Positions 17,416-26,123 of a DNA stretch of 64,000 nt are shown here, in pieces. The translations under genes and the position numbers were made by a program. This stretch comes from Pseudomonas moraviensis (GTDB lineage: Bacteria; Pseudomonadota; Gammaproteobacteria; Pseudomonadales; Pseudomonadaceae): positions 3,348,001-3,412,000 of the forward strand of contig NZ_LT629788.1 of the NCBI RefSeq assembly GCF_900105805.1. Direction: 5' to 3'. The stretch's first letter is position 1. Every line of letters starts with the position of its first letter. The notes beneath the pieces are model-generated. The model saw only the letters and a program-made list of their open reading frames with translations. It had not been told where the DNA came from and ran no database searches.

Positions 17416-18872
17416 GCAAGTCGCTACTCTCCATCGCAGTCGCCGCATTCGTGCTGAGCGGTTGCTCGCTGATACCTGACTATCAGCAGCCTGAGGCTCC
17501 GGTCGCAGGCCAGTACCCGCAGGGGCCGGCGTATTCGCCGGCCCAGGCTCCGGCGCAAGCCGCGGCCGAACAGGGCTGGAAGCAGTTTTTCCATGACCCT
17601 GCCCTGCAACAGCTGATCCAGGTCGCCCTGGAAAACAACCGCGACCTGCGGGTCGCGGCGCTGAACATCGACGCTTACGCGGCGCAGTACCGCATCCAGC
17701 GCGCCGACCTGTTCCCGGCGGTGTCGGCCACTGCCGCCGGCAGCCGCCAGCGTCTGCCGGCCCGTGCCTCGCAGACCGGCGAGTCGACTATCAGCAGCTC
17801 CTACTCGGCCACGGTCGGGGTCAGCGCCTACGAACTCGACCTGTTCGGTCGAGTGCGCAGCCTGAGCGAGCAAGCGCTGCAACAATACTTCGCCACTGAA
17901 GAAGCACGTCGCAGCACACAGATCAGTCTGGTGGCCAACGTCGCCAATGCTTACCTGACCTGGCAGGCGGACAAGGAACTGCTCAAGCTGACTCAGGACA
18001 CCCTCGGTGCCTTCGAAGAAAGCTACAAGCTGACCAGCCGCAGCAACGAAGTCGGTGTGGCTTCGGCGCTGGATCTGGCGCAGTCGCGCACTTCCGTGGA
18101 AAACGCCCGGGCACAATTGGCGCGTTATACCCGCCAGGTCGCGCAGGACGAAAACAGCCTGACCCTGCTGCTCGGCACCGGTATTCCGGCCAATCTGCAA
18201 GCGGCCAAACCGCTGGCCGACGACCTGCTCAGCGACGTGCCGGCCGGTCTGCCTTCGGATCTGCTGCAACGTCGTCCGGACATTCTGCAGGCCGAGTACA
18301 ACCTGAAGGCGGCCAACGCCAACATCGGCGCGGCCCGTGCAGCGTTTTTCCCGAGCATCAGCCTGACCGCCAACGCGGGTAGCCTGAGCCCGGATCTGTC
18401 CGGCCTGTTCAAGGGTGGCTCGGGGACGTGGCTGTTCCAGCCGCAGATCAACCTGCCGATCTTCAACGCCGGCAGCCTGCGCGCCAGCCTCGACTACGCC
18501 AAGATCCAGAAGGACATTGGCGTGGCGAATTACGAGAAGTCGATTCAGACAGCTTTCCAGGAAGTCGCCGACGGCCTCGCTGCCCGCCAGACCTACACCG
18601 AGCAGTTGCAAGCACAGCGTGACTTCGTTCAGGCCAACCAGGATTACTACCGCCTGGCCGAACGTCGCTACCGCATCGGCGTCGACAGCAACCTGACCTT
18701 CCTCGATGCCCAGCGTCAGTTGTTCAGCGCGCAACAGGCACTGATCACCGACCGCCTCGCGCAGCTGACCAGTGCGGTCAACCTGTACAAGGCCTTGGGC
18801 GGTGGCTGGAATGCGCAGACCGCGCAGAACGAACCGCTGAAAGAAGAAGCGCCGAAGATGAAGCTGTTCTGA
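17412..18872 (+). CDS. emhC: Outer-membrane efflux channel lipoprotein (OprM/TtgC/EmhC)
   Basis: 486 residues of the TolC/NodT family. The lipobox L-S-G-C (Cys18) gives an outer-membrane lipoprotein. Two repeats of the OEP domain are visible, each with the typical coiled-coil hairpin; VSAYELDLFGRVRSLSEQAL and LPSDLLQRRPDILQAEYNLK are NodT-family signatures. Translationally coupled to emhB and followed by a strong terminator, so emhABC is one transcript. Distinguishing EmhC, TtgC and OprM would need alignment. Confidence 0.93.
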   Translation: MSKSLLSIAVAAFVLSGCSLIPDYQQPEAPVAGQYPQGPAYSPAQAPAQAAAEQGWKQFFHDPALQQLIQVALENNRDLRVAALNIDAYAAQYRIQRADLFPAVSATAAGSRQRLPARASQTGESTISSSYSATVGVSAYELDLFGRVRSLSEQALQQYFATEEARRSTQISLVANVANAYLTWQADKELLKLTQDTLGAFEESYKLTSRSNEVGVASALDLAQSRTSVENARAQLARYTRQVAQDENSLTLLLGTGIPANLQAAKPLADDLLSDVPAGLPSDLLQRRPDILQAEYNLKAANANIGAARAAFFPSISLTANAGSLSPDLSGLFKGGSGTWLFQPQINLPIFNAGSLRASLDYAKIQKDIGVANYEKSIQTAFQEVADGLAARQTYTEQLQAQRDFVQANQDYYRLAERRYRIGVDSNLTFLDAQRQLFSAQQALITDRLAQLTSAVNLYKALGGGWNAQTAQNEPLKEEAPKMKLF

Positions 18873-18890
18873 TCATCGGCTGAATACATC

Positions 18891-18917
18891 AAGCCCACCT
18901 TATTGGTGGGCTTTTTG
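18891..18917 (+). terminator. Intrinsic terminator of emhABC
   Basis: Stem AAGCCCACC / GGTGGGCTT with loop TTATT, followed by TTTTG, 18 bases after the emhC stop. Confidence 0.9.
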
Positions 18918-18950
18918 TTGCCTGTCGGAAAGGTTTGACGGCCGAACTGG

Positions 18951-19023
18951 CCTCTTCGCGAGCAGGCTCGCTCCCACAGGGAAACGCATTCCAATTGTGG
19001 GAGCGAGCCTGCTCGCGAAGAGG
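18951..19023. repeat. REP pair, GTGGGAGCGAGCCTGCTCGC variant
   Basis: Inverted units CTTCGCGAGCAGGCTCGCTC and its complement with a short spacer (GGGAAACGCATTCCAATT). This is the TGGGAGCGAG variant of the TAGGAGTGAG unit. The remaining 260 bases before the OprD gene show no gene, only its leader. Confidence 0.9.
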
Positions 19024-19289
19024 ACCTCACACCCACCACCTAATCCGGAGGAATCTTGCGTTCGATAACCGCCCAAAACCCGCTTTTCCTAATTGAATCC
19101 AATCATCCGCGCCCTTCACCATTCGACCCAGAAAACCAATAACAACAAGGTTCGACACCATGCTCCAGCGCCCTGCCCCGCCCGGCTGACCGCCACCGCT
19201 TAACCTCAGACACGCATCACTTTGCCTGCGCCGCACCCGCCGCGACAGCGCAGCCGTTCGCCCTAAAAAAACAAGAGAGACCCAAGTCC

Positions 19290-20549
19290 ATGACAGTTTT
19301 CCCTGTGCCTTATGCATTGCCCGGTGTGATCGCCCTGGCCATCGCCGGTCTGGCCCTGCCAGCCAGCGCCGAAGAAGGTGGCTTCGTCGAAGGCGCCAAG
19401 GTCAACCTCAACCTGCGCAACTTCTACATCAACCGCAACTTCACCAACCCGACCAAAGCCCAGGGCAAGGCTGAAGAGTGGACGCAGAGTTTCATCCTCG
19501 ACGCGAAATCCGGCTTCACCCAAGGCACCGTCGGTTTCGGCATGGACGTGCTCGGGCTGTATTCGGTCAAGCTTGATGGCGGTAAAGGCACGGGCGGTAC
19601 GCAGTTGTTGCCACTGGACCATGACGGTCGCCCGGCGGACAACTTCGGCCGCACCAACGTCGCGTTCAAGGCCAGACTCTCGCAGACCGAAGTCAAGGTC
19701 GGTGAGTGGATGCCAGTGCTGCCGATCCTGCGTTCGGACGACGGTCGTTCGTTGCCGCAGACTTTTCGTGGCGGCCAGATCACTTCGAAGGAAATCGCTG
19801 GCCTGACCCTCTATGGCGGCCAGTTCCGCGCCAACAGCCCGCGCGACGACAGCAGCATGAGCGACATGTCGATGACCGGCAAAGCCGCGTTCACCTCTGA
19901 CCGTTTCAACTTCCAGGGCGGCGAATACCTGTTCAACGACAAGCGCACGCAGATCGGCTTATGGAACGCGCAGCTCAAGGACATCTACAGCCAGCAGTAC
20001 CTCAACGTGCTGCATAGCCAGCCGCTCGGCGACTGGACGCTGGGCGCCAACCTCGGCTTTTTCTATGGCAAGGAAGATGGCAGCGCCCGCGCCGGCGATC
20101 TCGACAACAAGACTTGGTACGGGATGTTTTCCGCCAAATACGGCGGCAACACGTTCTACGTCGGCCTGCAGAAACTGACCGGCGACAGCGCGTGGATGCG
20201 GGTCAACGGCACCAGTGGCGGCACCCTGGCCAACGACAGCTACAACGCCAGTTATGACAACGCTCAGGAACGCTCCTGGCAACTGCGCCACGACTACAAT
20301 TTCGCCGCCATGGGCATCCCCGGTCTGACCCTGATGAACCGCTACATCAGTGGCGACAACGTGCACACCGGGACGATTACCGACGGCAAGGAATGGGGTC
20401 GCGAATCGGAACTGGGTTACACGGTGCAGAGCGGCACGTTGAAAGACTTGAACGTCAGATGGCGCAACTCGACGATGCGCCGGGATTTCAGCAATAACGA
20501 GTTTGATGAGAACCGCTTGATCGTCAGCTACCCGATCAGCCTGCTCTAA
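19290..20549 (+). CDS. OprD-family outer-membrane porin
   Basis: 419 residues with a signal peptide ending at ASA, then EEGGFVEGAKVNLNLRNFYI, the typical opening of OprD/Opd proteins. Alternating amphipathic strands run to a C-terminal Leu after RLIVSYPISL, suiting an 18-strand barrel. OprD-family channels take up basic amino acids or carboxylates including aromatic acids. It lies tail to tail with the pca cluster, so aromatic acid uptake is a reasonable guess, but nothing in the sequence fixes the substrate. Ribosome site AAGAGAG lies upstream of the ATG. Confidence 0.9.
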   Translation: MTVFPVPYALPGVIALAIAGLALPASAEEGGFVEGAKVNLNLRNFYINRNFTNPTKAQGKAEEWTQSFILDAKSGFTQGTVGFGMDVLGLYSVKLDGGKGTGGTQLLPLDHDGRPADNFGRTNVAFKARLSQTEVKVGEWMPVLPILRSDDGRSLPQTFRGGQITSKEIAGLTLYGGQFRANSPRDDSSMSDMSMTGKAAFTSDRFNFQGGEYLFNDKRTQIGLWNAQLKDIYSQQYLNVLHSQPLGDWTLGANLGFFYGKEDGSARAGDLDNKTWYGMFSAKYGGNTFYVGLQKLTGDSAWMRVNGTSGGTLANDSYNASYDNAQERSWQLRHDYNFAAMGIPGLTLMNRYISGDNVHTGTITDGKEWGRESELGYTVQSGTLKDLNVRWRNSTMRRDFSNNEFDENRLIVSYPISLL

Positions 20550-20560
20550 CTACCGATCCT

Positions 20561-20690
20561 TGTAGGAGCTGCCGAAGGCTGCGATCTTTTGAGTTTGATT
20601 TTTTAAAAACAAGATCAAAAGATCGCAGCCTTCGGCAGCTCCTACACGGGTACGCATTTCCAACTGTGGGAGCGAGCCTGCTCGCGAAAG
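20561..20690. repeat. REP pair plus a solitary REP half
   Basis: 20561-20646 is an inverted pair of the GTAGGAGCTGCCGAAGGCTG class with spacer GAGTTTGATTTTTTAAAAAC. At 20665-20690 a single unpaired unit of the other class follows (TGTGGGAGCGAGCCTGCTCG). They fill the gap between the convergent porin and pcaC. Confidence 0.85.
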
Positions 20691-20707
20691 CGGCAGACCG
20701 GTCGCCA

Positions 20708-21100
20708 TTATTCTCGAGATTCGACGCCTAGCTCATCCCAAACCGATTCCGCCAGATGAAACGTCGCATTCGCCGCCGGAATCCCGCAGTAGATCGCGCT
20801 CTGCATGATCACTTCCTTGATCTCGCCACGGCTGACGCCATTATTGGCCGCGGCGCGCAGGTGCAGTTTCAGTTCGCCTTCGCGGTTCATGCCGATCAGC
20901 ATGGCGATGGTGATCAGGCTGCGTGTGTGCCGGGGCAGGCCCGGGCGGGTCCAGATGTCGCCCCAGGCGTGGCGGGTGATCATCTCCTGGAATTCCGAGT
21001 TGAACTCGGTCAGCGTGGTCAGGCTGCGATCGACGTGGGCATCACCCAGTACCGCGCGGCGCACTTGCATGCCATCGTCGTAACGTTGTTTCTCGTCCAC
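20708..21100 (-). CDS. pcaC: 4-carboxymuconolactone decarboxylase
   Basis: 130 residues from GTG at 21100, preceded by GAGGAA at good spacing; this start gives DEKQRYDDGMQVRRAVLGDA, the PcaC opening, and the usual length. The carboxymuconolactone decarboxylase core includes LTEFNSEFQEMITRHAWGD and the helix NGVSRGEIKEVIMQSAIYCG with its conserved Glu, Cys and His context. It decarboxylates 4-carboxymuconolactone to 3-oxoadipate enol-lactone. Last gene of the pca cluster, 10 bases after pcaD. Confidence 0.93.
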   Translation of the reverse strand: MDEKQRYDDGMQVRRAVLGDAHVDRSLTTLTEFNSEFQEMITRHAWGDIWTRPGLPRHTRSLITIAMLIGMNREGELKLHLRAAANNGVSRGEIKEVIMQSAIYCGIPAANATFHLAESVWDELGVESRE

Positions 21101-21110
21101 AAAATCTTCC

Positions 21111-21902
21111 TCACTGAGCTCGCAAAAACGCCAGCACCCGGTCGCTGAAATCGGTGCCGGCCTGCACGTTGGACAAATGCGCCGCATAGAACTCGGCGTA
21201 CTCGGCGCCGCGCACATGATCGCGGATGAAATGCCCGCCGGACGGCGGCGTCACCGCATCTTCGCTGCCGGCAATCACCAGCAACGGCACATTGATCGAA
21301 GCCAGTTGTTCACGGAAATCGGCATCGCGCACCGCCGCGCAATTGGCCGCATAGCCCTGCGGATTGGTCGCGGCGAGCATGTCGGTAATCTTCTTCGCCG
21401 CCTCGGGATGCGCCGCCGAAAAGTCCGGAGTAAACCAGCGCGCGATCGAGGCATCACGCAGCGCGACCATCGCCGCCGGGCCGTCGCGCAACACGGTTTC
21501 GATGCGTGGATTCCACACCGACGGATCACCGATCTTCGCTGCGGTGTTGCAGACGACTAGCTTGTGCAAACGATGCCCGGCGTTAATACCCAGCCACTGA
21601 CCGATCAGCCCGCCCATCGACAGTCCGCAGAAATGCGCGCGCTCGATGTGCAGCGCATCCAGCAGACCGAGCACGTCGTGGCCCAGTTGCTCGATGCTGT
21701 ACGGCCCTTCGGTGACCAGCGATTGTCCGTGGCCGCGAGTGTCGAAACGCAGCACGCGAAAATGCTCGGTGAACGCCGGCATCTGCGCGTCCCACATGTG
21801 CAGGTCGGTGCCCAGCGAGTTGGACAGCACCAGCACCGGCGCATCGGCCGGGCCTTCTATTTGATAATGCAGTTCGCCATCGGCGAGTTGAACGAAAGCC
21901 AC
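21111..21902 (-). CDS. pcaD: 3-oxoadipate enol-lactonase
   Basis: 263-residue alpha/beta hydrolase. The nucleophile elbow is GLSMGG (Ser near 94), the oxyanion segment is LSNSLGTDLHMWD, and the acid and His of the triad lie in VIAGSEDAVTPP and AAHLSNVQAG. It hydrolyses the enol-lactone from PcaC to 3-oxoadipate. It lies 11 bases after pcaB and 10 before pcaC in the same operon. Confidence 0.93.
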   Translation of the reverse strand: MAFVQLADGELHYQIEGPADAPVLVLSNSLGTDLHMWDAQMPAFTEHFRVLRFDTRGHGQSLVTEGPYSIEQLGHDVLGLLDALHIERAHFCGLSMGGLIGQWLGINAGHRLHKLVVCNTAAKIGDPSVWNPRIETVLRDGPAAMVALRDASIARWFTPDFSAAHPEAAKKITDMLAATNPQGYAANCAAVRDADFREQLASINVPLLVIAGSEDAVTPPSGGHFIRDHVRGAEYAEFYAAHLSNVQAGTDFSDRVLAFLRAQ

Positions 21903-21913
21903 AGCCCTCTCCT

Positions 21914-23278
21914 TCAGACAGTCAAAGCGTTGTGTTCGGCCACCGCGCGCTCGACCCAGACTTGCGCCTGACCAAGGTAATGCGCCGGGTTCAGAAGATC
22001 ATCGAGTTCAGCACCGCTGAGTTCGGCGGTGACTTGCGGCTCGTCACCGAGTACGGCGCGCAAATGGCGTTGTTCGGCCACCGCGCGCTTGCAGCATTGT
22101 TCGAGCAGATGATGCGCGGTGTCGCGGCCCACTCGTTGCGCGAGGACGATACTCACCGCTTCGGCCAGCACCAGCCCTTGGGTCAATTCGAGGTTGCTGG
22201 CCATGCGTGCGGCGTCGACCTCCAGGCCATCGGCGAGCAAACGCGCCTGCTGCAGCGAACCGGACACCAGGCAGCAGATCTCCGGCAGGGTTTCCCATTC
22301 GGCGTGCCACAAACCGAGGCTGCGTTCGTGCTCCTGCGGCATGGCGCTGAACAGTGTCGATACCAGCCCCGGCACCCGCGTTGCCGCGCCGATCAGCACC
22401 GCCGCGCCGACCGGGTTGCGCTTGTGCGGCATGGTCGACGAACCGCCCTTGCCCGGTGCGGCGGGTTCGAACACTTCCGCCGCTTCGGTCTGCATCAACA
22501 GGCTGATGTCGCGACCGAATTTGCCGAGGCTGCCGGCAATCAAGCCAAGCACCGCGCCGAACTCGACGATGCGATCGCGCTGGGTGTGCCACGGTTGCTC
22601 GGGCAGGCTCAGTTGCAGTTCTTCGGCCAGCGCTTGAGCAATCGGCAACCCCTGCTCGCCCAGCGCCGCGAGCGTCCCCGACGCGCCACCGAATTGCAGC
22701 ACCAGCAGCCGTGGCTTGAGTTCTCGCAGACGCTGGCGGCTGCGCGTCACAGCGCCCAGCCAACCGGCGATCTTCATGCCCAGCGTCACTGGCGTCGCGT
22801 GTTGCAGCCAGGTGCGCCCGGCCAATGGTGTGGTGGCGAAACGTTGTGCGTGGGCGGCAAGTGAGTCGGCCAGATGCGTCAGTTGGTCTTCGATCAGCGC
22901 CAGCGCCTGACGCAATTGCAGGACCAGCCCGGAATCCATCACGTCCTGACTGGTCGCGCCCAGATGCACATAGCGCTCGGCTTCGGCATCGCTCGAGGCG
23001 ATCTGTTTGCCCAACGCCTTGACCAGCGGAATCGCCGAATTGCCGGCCGTGGCAATCGCCTCACCCAATGCGGCGAAGTCATACAGGTGCGCATCGCACG
23101 CTGCGGCGATCGGTGCCACGGCCGAAGAAGGAATCAGCCCGACCCGCGCTTCGGCCCGGGCCAGCGCCGCTTCGAAATCGAGCATCGCCTGCACCCGGCC
23201 CTGATCGCAGAACACCTCGCGCATATCGCGGGCGGTGAAGTAGGCATCGAACAATTGATTGCCCGGTCGCTGAGTCAT
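21914..23278 (-). CDS. pcaB: 3-carboxy-cis,cis-muconate cycloisomerase
   Basis: 454 residues of the fumarase/aspartase superfamily, with the signature GSSTMPHKRNP and the earlier conserved HLGATSQDVMDSGLVLQLR and TWLQHATPVTLG blocks. It converts 3-carboxymuconate, the ring-cleavage product, to 4-carboxymuconolactone. Length agrees with P. putida PcaB (about 450). The start at 23278 is 46 bases after pcaT. Confidence 0.93.
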   Translation of the reverse strand: MTQRPGNQLFDAYFTARDMREVFCDQGRVQAMLDFEAALARAEARVGLIPSSAVAPIAAACDAHLYDFAALGEAIATAGNSAIPLVKALGKQIASSDAEAERYVHLGATSQDVMDSGLVLQLRQALALIEDQLTHLADSLAAHAQRFATTPLAGRTWLQHATPVTLGMKIAGWLGAVTRSRQRLRELKPRLLVLQFGGASGTLAALGEQGLPIAQALAEELQLSLPEQPWHTQRDRIVEFGAVLGLIAGSLGKFGRDISLLMQTEAAEVFEPAAPGKGGSSTMPHKRNPVGAAVLIGAATRVPGLVSTLFSAMPQEHERSLGLWHAEWETLPEICCLVSGSLQQARLLADGLEVDAARMASNLELTQGLVLAEAVSIVLAQRVGRDTAHHLLEQCCKRAVAEQRHLRAVLGDEPQVTAELSGAELDDLLNPAHYLGQAQVWVERAVAEHNALTV

Positions 23279-23324
23279 AAACAGTCCTTGCCGGCGCGGG
23301 CCAGAACGGCCCGCGCACTTCGGG

Positions 23325-24620
23325 TTAGAGATCGTGGTGCAAATACTTCGCCTGCTTGGGCAACCGCAAGCTGAACAGGAAGGCCACCGCCATCATCGCC
23401 GTGACGTACCAGTAGAAGGCGTTTTCCATACCGCCGGCCTTGAGGCTCAGGGCGACGAATTCCGCCGAGCCGCCGAAGATTGCATTGGCCACCGCGTAAG
23501 CCAGGCCGACACCCAGGGCGCGCACTTCCGGCGGGAACATCTCGGCTTTCACCAGACCGCTGATCGAGGTGTAGAAACTGACGATCGCCAGCGCCAGGGT
23601 GATCAGCACGAAGGCGAGGAACGGACTGCTGATGCTTTTCAGGCTGAGCAGGATCGGTACGGTGAACAGCGTGCCGAGGGCGCCGAACCAGAGCATCGAG
23701 TTGCGCCGGCCGATCTTGTCGGCAAGCATGCCGAACAGCGGCTGCATGCACATATACAGGAACAGCGCGCCGGTCATGATGTAGCTGGCGGTCTTGGCGT
23801 GCATGCCGGCGGTGTTCACCAGGTATTTCTGCATGTAGGTGGTGAAGGTGTAGAAAATCAGCGAGCCGCCAGCGGTGTAGCCGAGCACGGTGATGAACGC
23901 CGCCTTGTGATCGCGGAACAGTGCGGTGATGCTGCCGGCATCCTTGTGTGCACGGGTTTCTTCGTTGGTGGTTTCCTTCAGCGAACGACGCAGGAACAGC
24001 GAAATCAGCGCCGCCACCGCACCGACCACGAACGGAATGCGCCAGCCGTAGGCGCGCAGATCTTCTTCAGTGAGGAACTGTTGCAGCACCACCACCAGCG
24101 ACACCGCCAGCAGTTGCCCGCCGATCAGCGTCACGTACTGGAACGAAGCGAAGAAACCACGCTGGCCCTTGAGCGCGACTTCGCTCATGTAGGTCGCGGT
24201 GGTGCCGTACTCGCCGCCGACCGACAGGCCTTGCAGCAAGCGCGCAAACAACAACAGCACCGGCGCCCAGACGCCGATGTCCTTGTACGTTGGCAAGCAG
24301 GCGATCAGCAACGAGCCGAAGCACATCATCAGGATCGAGATGAGCATCGAATTCTTGCGCCCGTGCTTGTCAGCAACGCGGCCGAAAATCCAGCCACCAA
24401 TCGGCCGCATCAGGAACCCGGCAGCGAACACGCCAGCGGTGTTGACCAGTTGCACGGTAGGGTTATCGGAGGGGAAAAACGCCGGGGCGAAATAGATCGC
24501 GCAGAAGGCGTAGACGTAGAAGTCGAACCATTCGACGAGGTTGCCGGACGAAGCGCCGACAATGGCGAAAATGCGCTTGCTGCGCTCTTCACCGGTGTAA
24601 TGGGAGGTGGGCGTTGTCAT
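23325..24620 (-). CDS. pcaT: MFS transporter for 3-oxoadipate/dicarboxylates (PcaT)
   Basis: 431 residues of the metabolite:H+ symporter family (KgtP/ProP-like): GNLVEWFDFYVYAF in helix 1, RPIGGWIFGRVADKHGRK as the loop 2-3 motif and LLQGLSVGGEYGTTATYMSE in helix 4. Position between pcaG and pcaB matches PcaT, reported to move 3-oxoadipate; 2-oxoglutarate or another dicarboxylate cannot be excluded. A REP pair separates it from pcaG. Confidence 0.85.
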   Translation of the reverse strand: MTTPTSHYTGEERSKRIFAIVGASSGNLVEWFDFYVYAFCAIYFAPAFFPSDNPTVQLVNTAGVFAAGFLMRPIGGWIFGRVADKHGRKNSMLISILMMCFGSLLIACLPTYKDIGVWAPVLLLFARLLQGLSVGGEYGTTATYMSEVALKGQRGFFASFQYVTLIGGQLLAVSLVVVLQQFLTEEDLRAYGWRIPFVVGAVAALISLFLRRSLKETTNEETRAHKDAGSITALFRDHKAAFITVLGYTAGGSLIFYTFTTYMQKYLVNTAGMHAKTASYIMTGALFLYMCMQPLFGMLADKIGRRNSMLWFGALGTLFTVPILLSLKSISSPFLAFVLITLALAIVSFYTSISGLVKAEMFPPEVRALGVGLAYAVANAIFGGSAEFVALSLKAGGMENAFYWYVTAMMAVAFLFSLRLPKQAKYLHHDL

Positions 24621-24707
24621 TGTTTTTTCACTCGATAGGGACAGTCACAGTCTAGACATACTTTGCAACAGTCCCGTTCCACAGTTCCATCTGCAACACA
24701 GTTCCCT

Positions 24708-24796
24708 TGTAGGAGTGAGCCTGCTCGCGATGGCGGTGTGTCATTCAGACCATTTAAATCTGACACACTGCCATCGCGAGCAGGCTCACTCCTACA
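24708..24796. repeat. REP pair between pcaG and pcaT
   Basis: Inverted GTAGGAGTGAGCCTGCTCGC units with a long spacer that is itself near-palindromic (GGCGGTGTGTCA facing TGACACACTGCC). It sits inside the pca gene order and may alter transcript stability between pcaHG and pcaTBDC. Confidence 0.9.
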
Positions 24797-24814
24797 GGGA
24801 TTGATGGTGTTCTT

Positions 24815-25381
24815 TCAATAGTCGAAGAACACCGTCTCGGCATCAGTGCCCTGCAGAATCACGTTCCACTGGTAAACACCGGACGCATCCTGCTTCGCCA
24901 GCAACGTATCGCGGCGTTCAGCCGGGACGCATTCGAGCAGTGGATCATCGACGTTCGCCGGCTCACCCTCAAAATAAATCCGCGTCAGCAAGTGCTTGAC
25001 CAGACCACGGGCAAACACCAGCACCACCAGATGCGGCGCCTGGGTCGAGCCTTTCAGGCCGGGCACGGTGCCGGGTTTGATCGTGGTGAAACGGAAGCGC
25101 CCTTCGGCGTCCACCGGCACCCGACCGAAGCCTTCGAAATTCGGATCGAGCGGTTTGTCCTGCTGGTCTTCCGGGTGGTCATATTTGCCGACGGCGTTGG
25201 CCTGCCAGACTTCCAGCATGGCGTCGTTGACGACATCGCCATTGCCGTCGACCACCTGGCCGGTGATCGCCACGCGCTCGCCGAGGGTCAGCTCGTTGGC
25301 CAGGGTTTCGCGGTTCAGCCAGGTCAGGCCGATGTGGTAATACGGCCCGACGGTGTGGGACGTGGTCGCATAGAGGGTCAT
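24815..25381 (-). CDS. pcaG: Protocatechuate 3,4-dioxygenase, alpha subunit
   Basis: 188 residues from the ATG at 25381, giving MTLYATTSHTVGPYYHIGL; an upstream in-frame start would run into pcaH. The dioxygenase_C fold is seen in VVNDAMLEVWQANAVGKYDH and GRFRFTTIKPGTVPG. As usual for PcaG, the iron-ligand Tyr/His set of the beta chain is not conserved here. It forms the (alpha-beta-Fe) oligomer with PcaH, whose stop lies one base upstream. Confidence 0.94.
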   Translation of the reverse strand: MTLYATTSHTVGPYYHIGLTWLNRETLANELTLGERVAITGQVVDGNGDVVNDAMLEVWQANAVGKYDHPEDQQDKPLDPNFEGFGRVPVDAEGRFRFTTIKPGTVPGLKGSTQAPHLVVLVFARGLVKHLLTRIYFEGEPANVDDPLLECVPAERRDTLLAKQDASGVYQWNVILQGTDAETVFFDY

Positions 25382-25382
25382 C

Positions 25383-26087
25383 TTATTTCTCCATCGGCGT
25401 GGCTTCACGCCCGCGCAGCACGATGTCCCAACGGTAACCGAGGGCGTAGGACGGAATGGTTTTTTCCAGATCGAAGCTGGCGATCAGGCGTTCCTTGGCC
25501 GAGGTGTCCGGCACGCAGTTGTAGATCGGGTCATACGCGAGCAACGGATCGCCGGGGAAGTACATCTGCGTGACCAGACGCGTAAGGATGCTCGGCCCGA
25601 ACAGCGAAAAGTGGATGTGCGCCGGGCGCCAGGCGTTGTGGTGGTTGCCCCACGGGTAAGCCCCGGGCTTGATGGTCTGGAACTGGTACCAGCCGTCGGC
25701 ATCGGTAACGGTGCGGCCGGTGCCGGTGAAGTTCGGGTCCAGCGGCGCATCGTGCAGGTCGCGGGCGTGGTTGTAGCGACCGGCGGCGTTGGCCTGCCAG
25801 ATCTCCACGAGAATCCCCGGCACCGGCAGACCGTCTTCATCGAGCACACGGCCGTGAATAATGATGCGCTCGCCCAACGGCTCGCCGGCGTGCTGCGCGG
25901 TCAGGTCGTTGTCTTTCTCGGCAACGTGTTCGGCACCGATGGTCGGACCGGTGATTTCCGAGAGTGAATGGGGCAGGTACACCAAAGGCTTGGACGGCGA
26001 GCGCAGGTTGGTGGATTGATACGTCGGGTGCAGGTAGTCAGGCTGAGTGCCTGCCTGTGGGCGACGATAACCAGGCTTGTCAGTCAT
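25383..26087 (-). CDS. pcaH: Protocatechuate 3,4-dioxygenase, beta subunit
   Basis: 234 residues. The Fe(III) ligands of intradiol dioxygenases are present: the first Tyr in NAAGRYNHARD, the second in PGAYPWGNHHNAWRPAHIHF, which also supplies the two His (H-I-H). With PcaG it cleaves protocatechuate between the hydroxyls to 3-carboxy-cis,cis-muconate in the cytoplasm. Located between pcaF and pcaG in one long same-strand cluster, 36 bases after pcaF. Confidence 0.95.
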   Translation of the reverse strand: MTDKPGYRRPQAGTQPDYLHPTYQSTNLRSPSKPLVYLPHSLSEITGPTIGAEHVAEKDNDLTAQHAGEPLGERIIIHGRVLDEDGLPVPGILVEIWQANAAGRYNHARDLHDAPLDPNFTGTGRTVTDADGWYQFQTIKPGAYPWGNHHNAWRPAHIHFSLFGPSILTRLVTQMYFPGDPLLAYDPIYNCVPDTSAKERLIASFDLEKTIPSYALGYRWDIVLRGREATPMEK

Positions 26088-26123
26088 TTCACTTTCCTCA
26101 ATTCTTGTAAGTGCCGCAGCGCG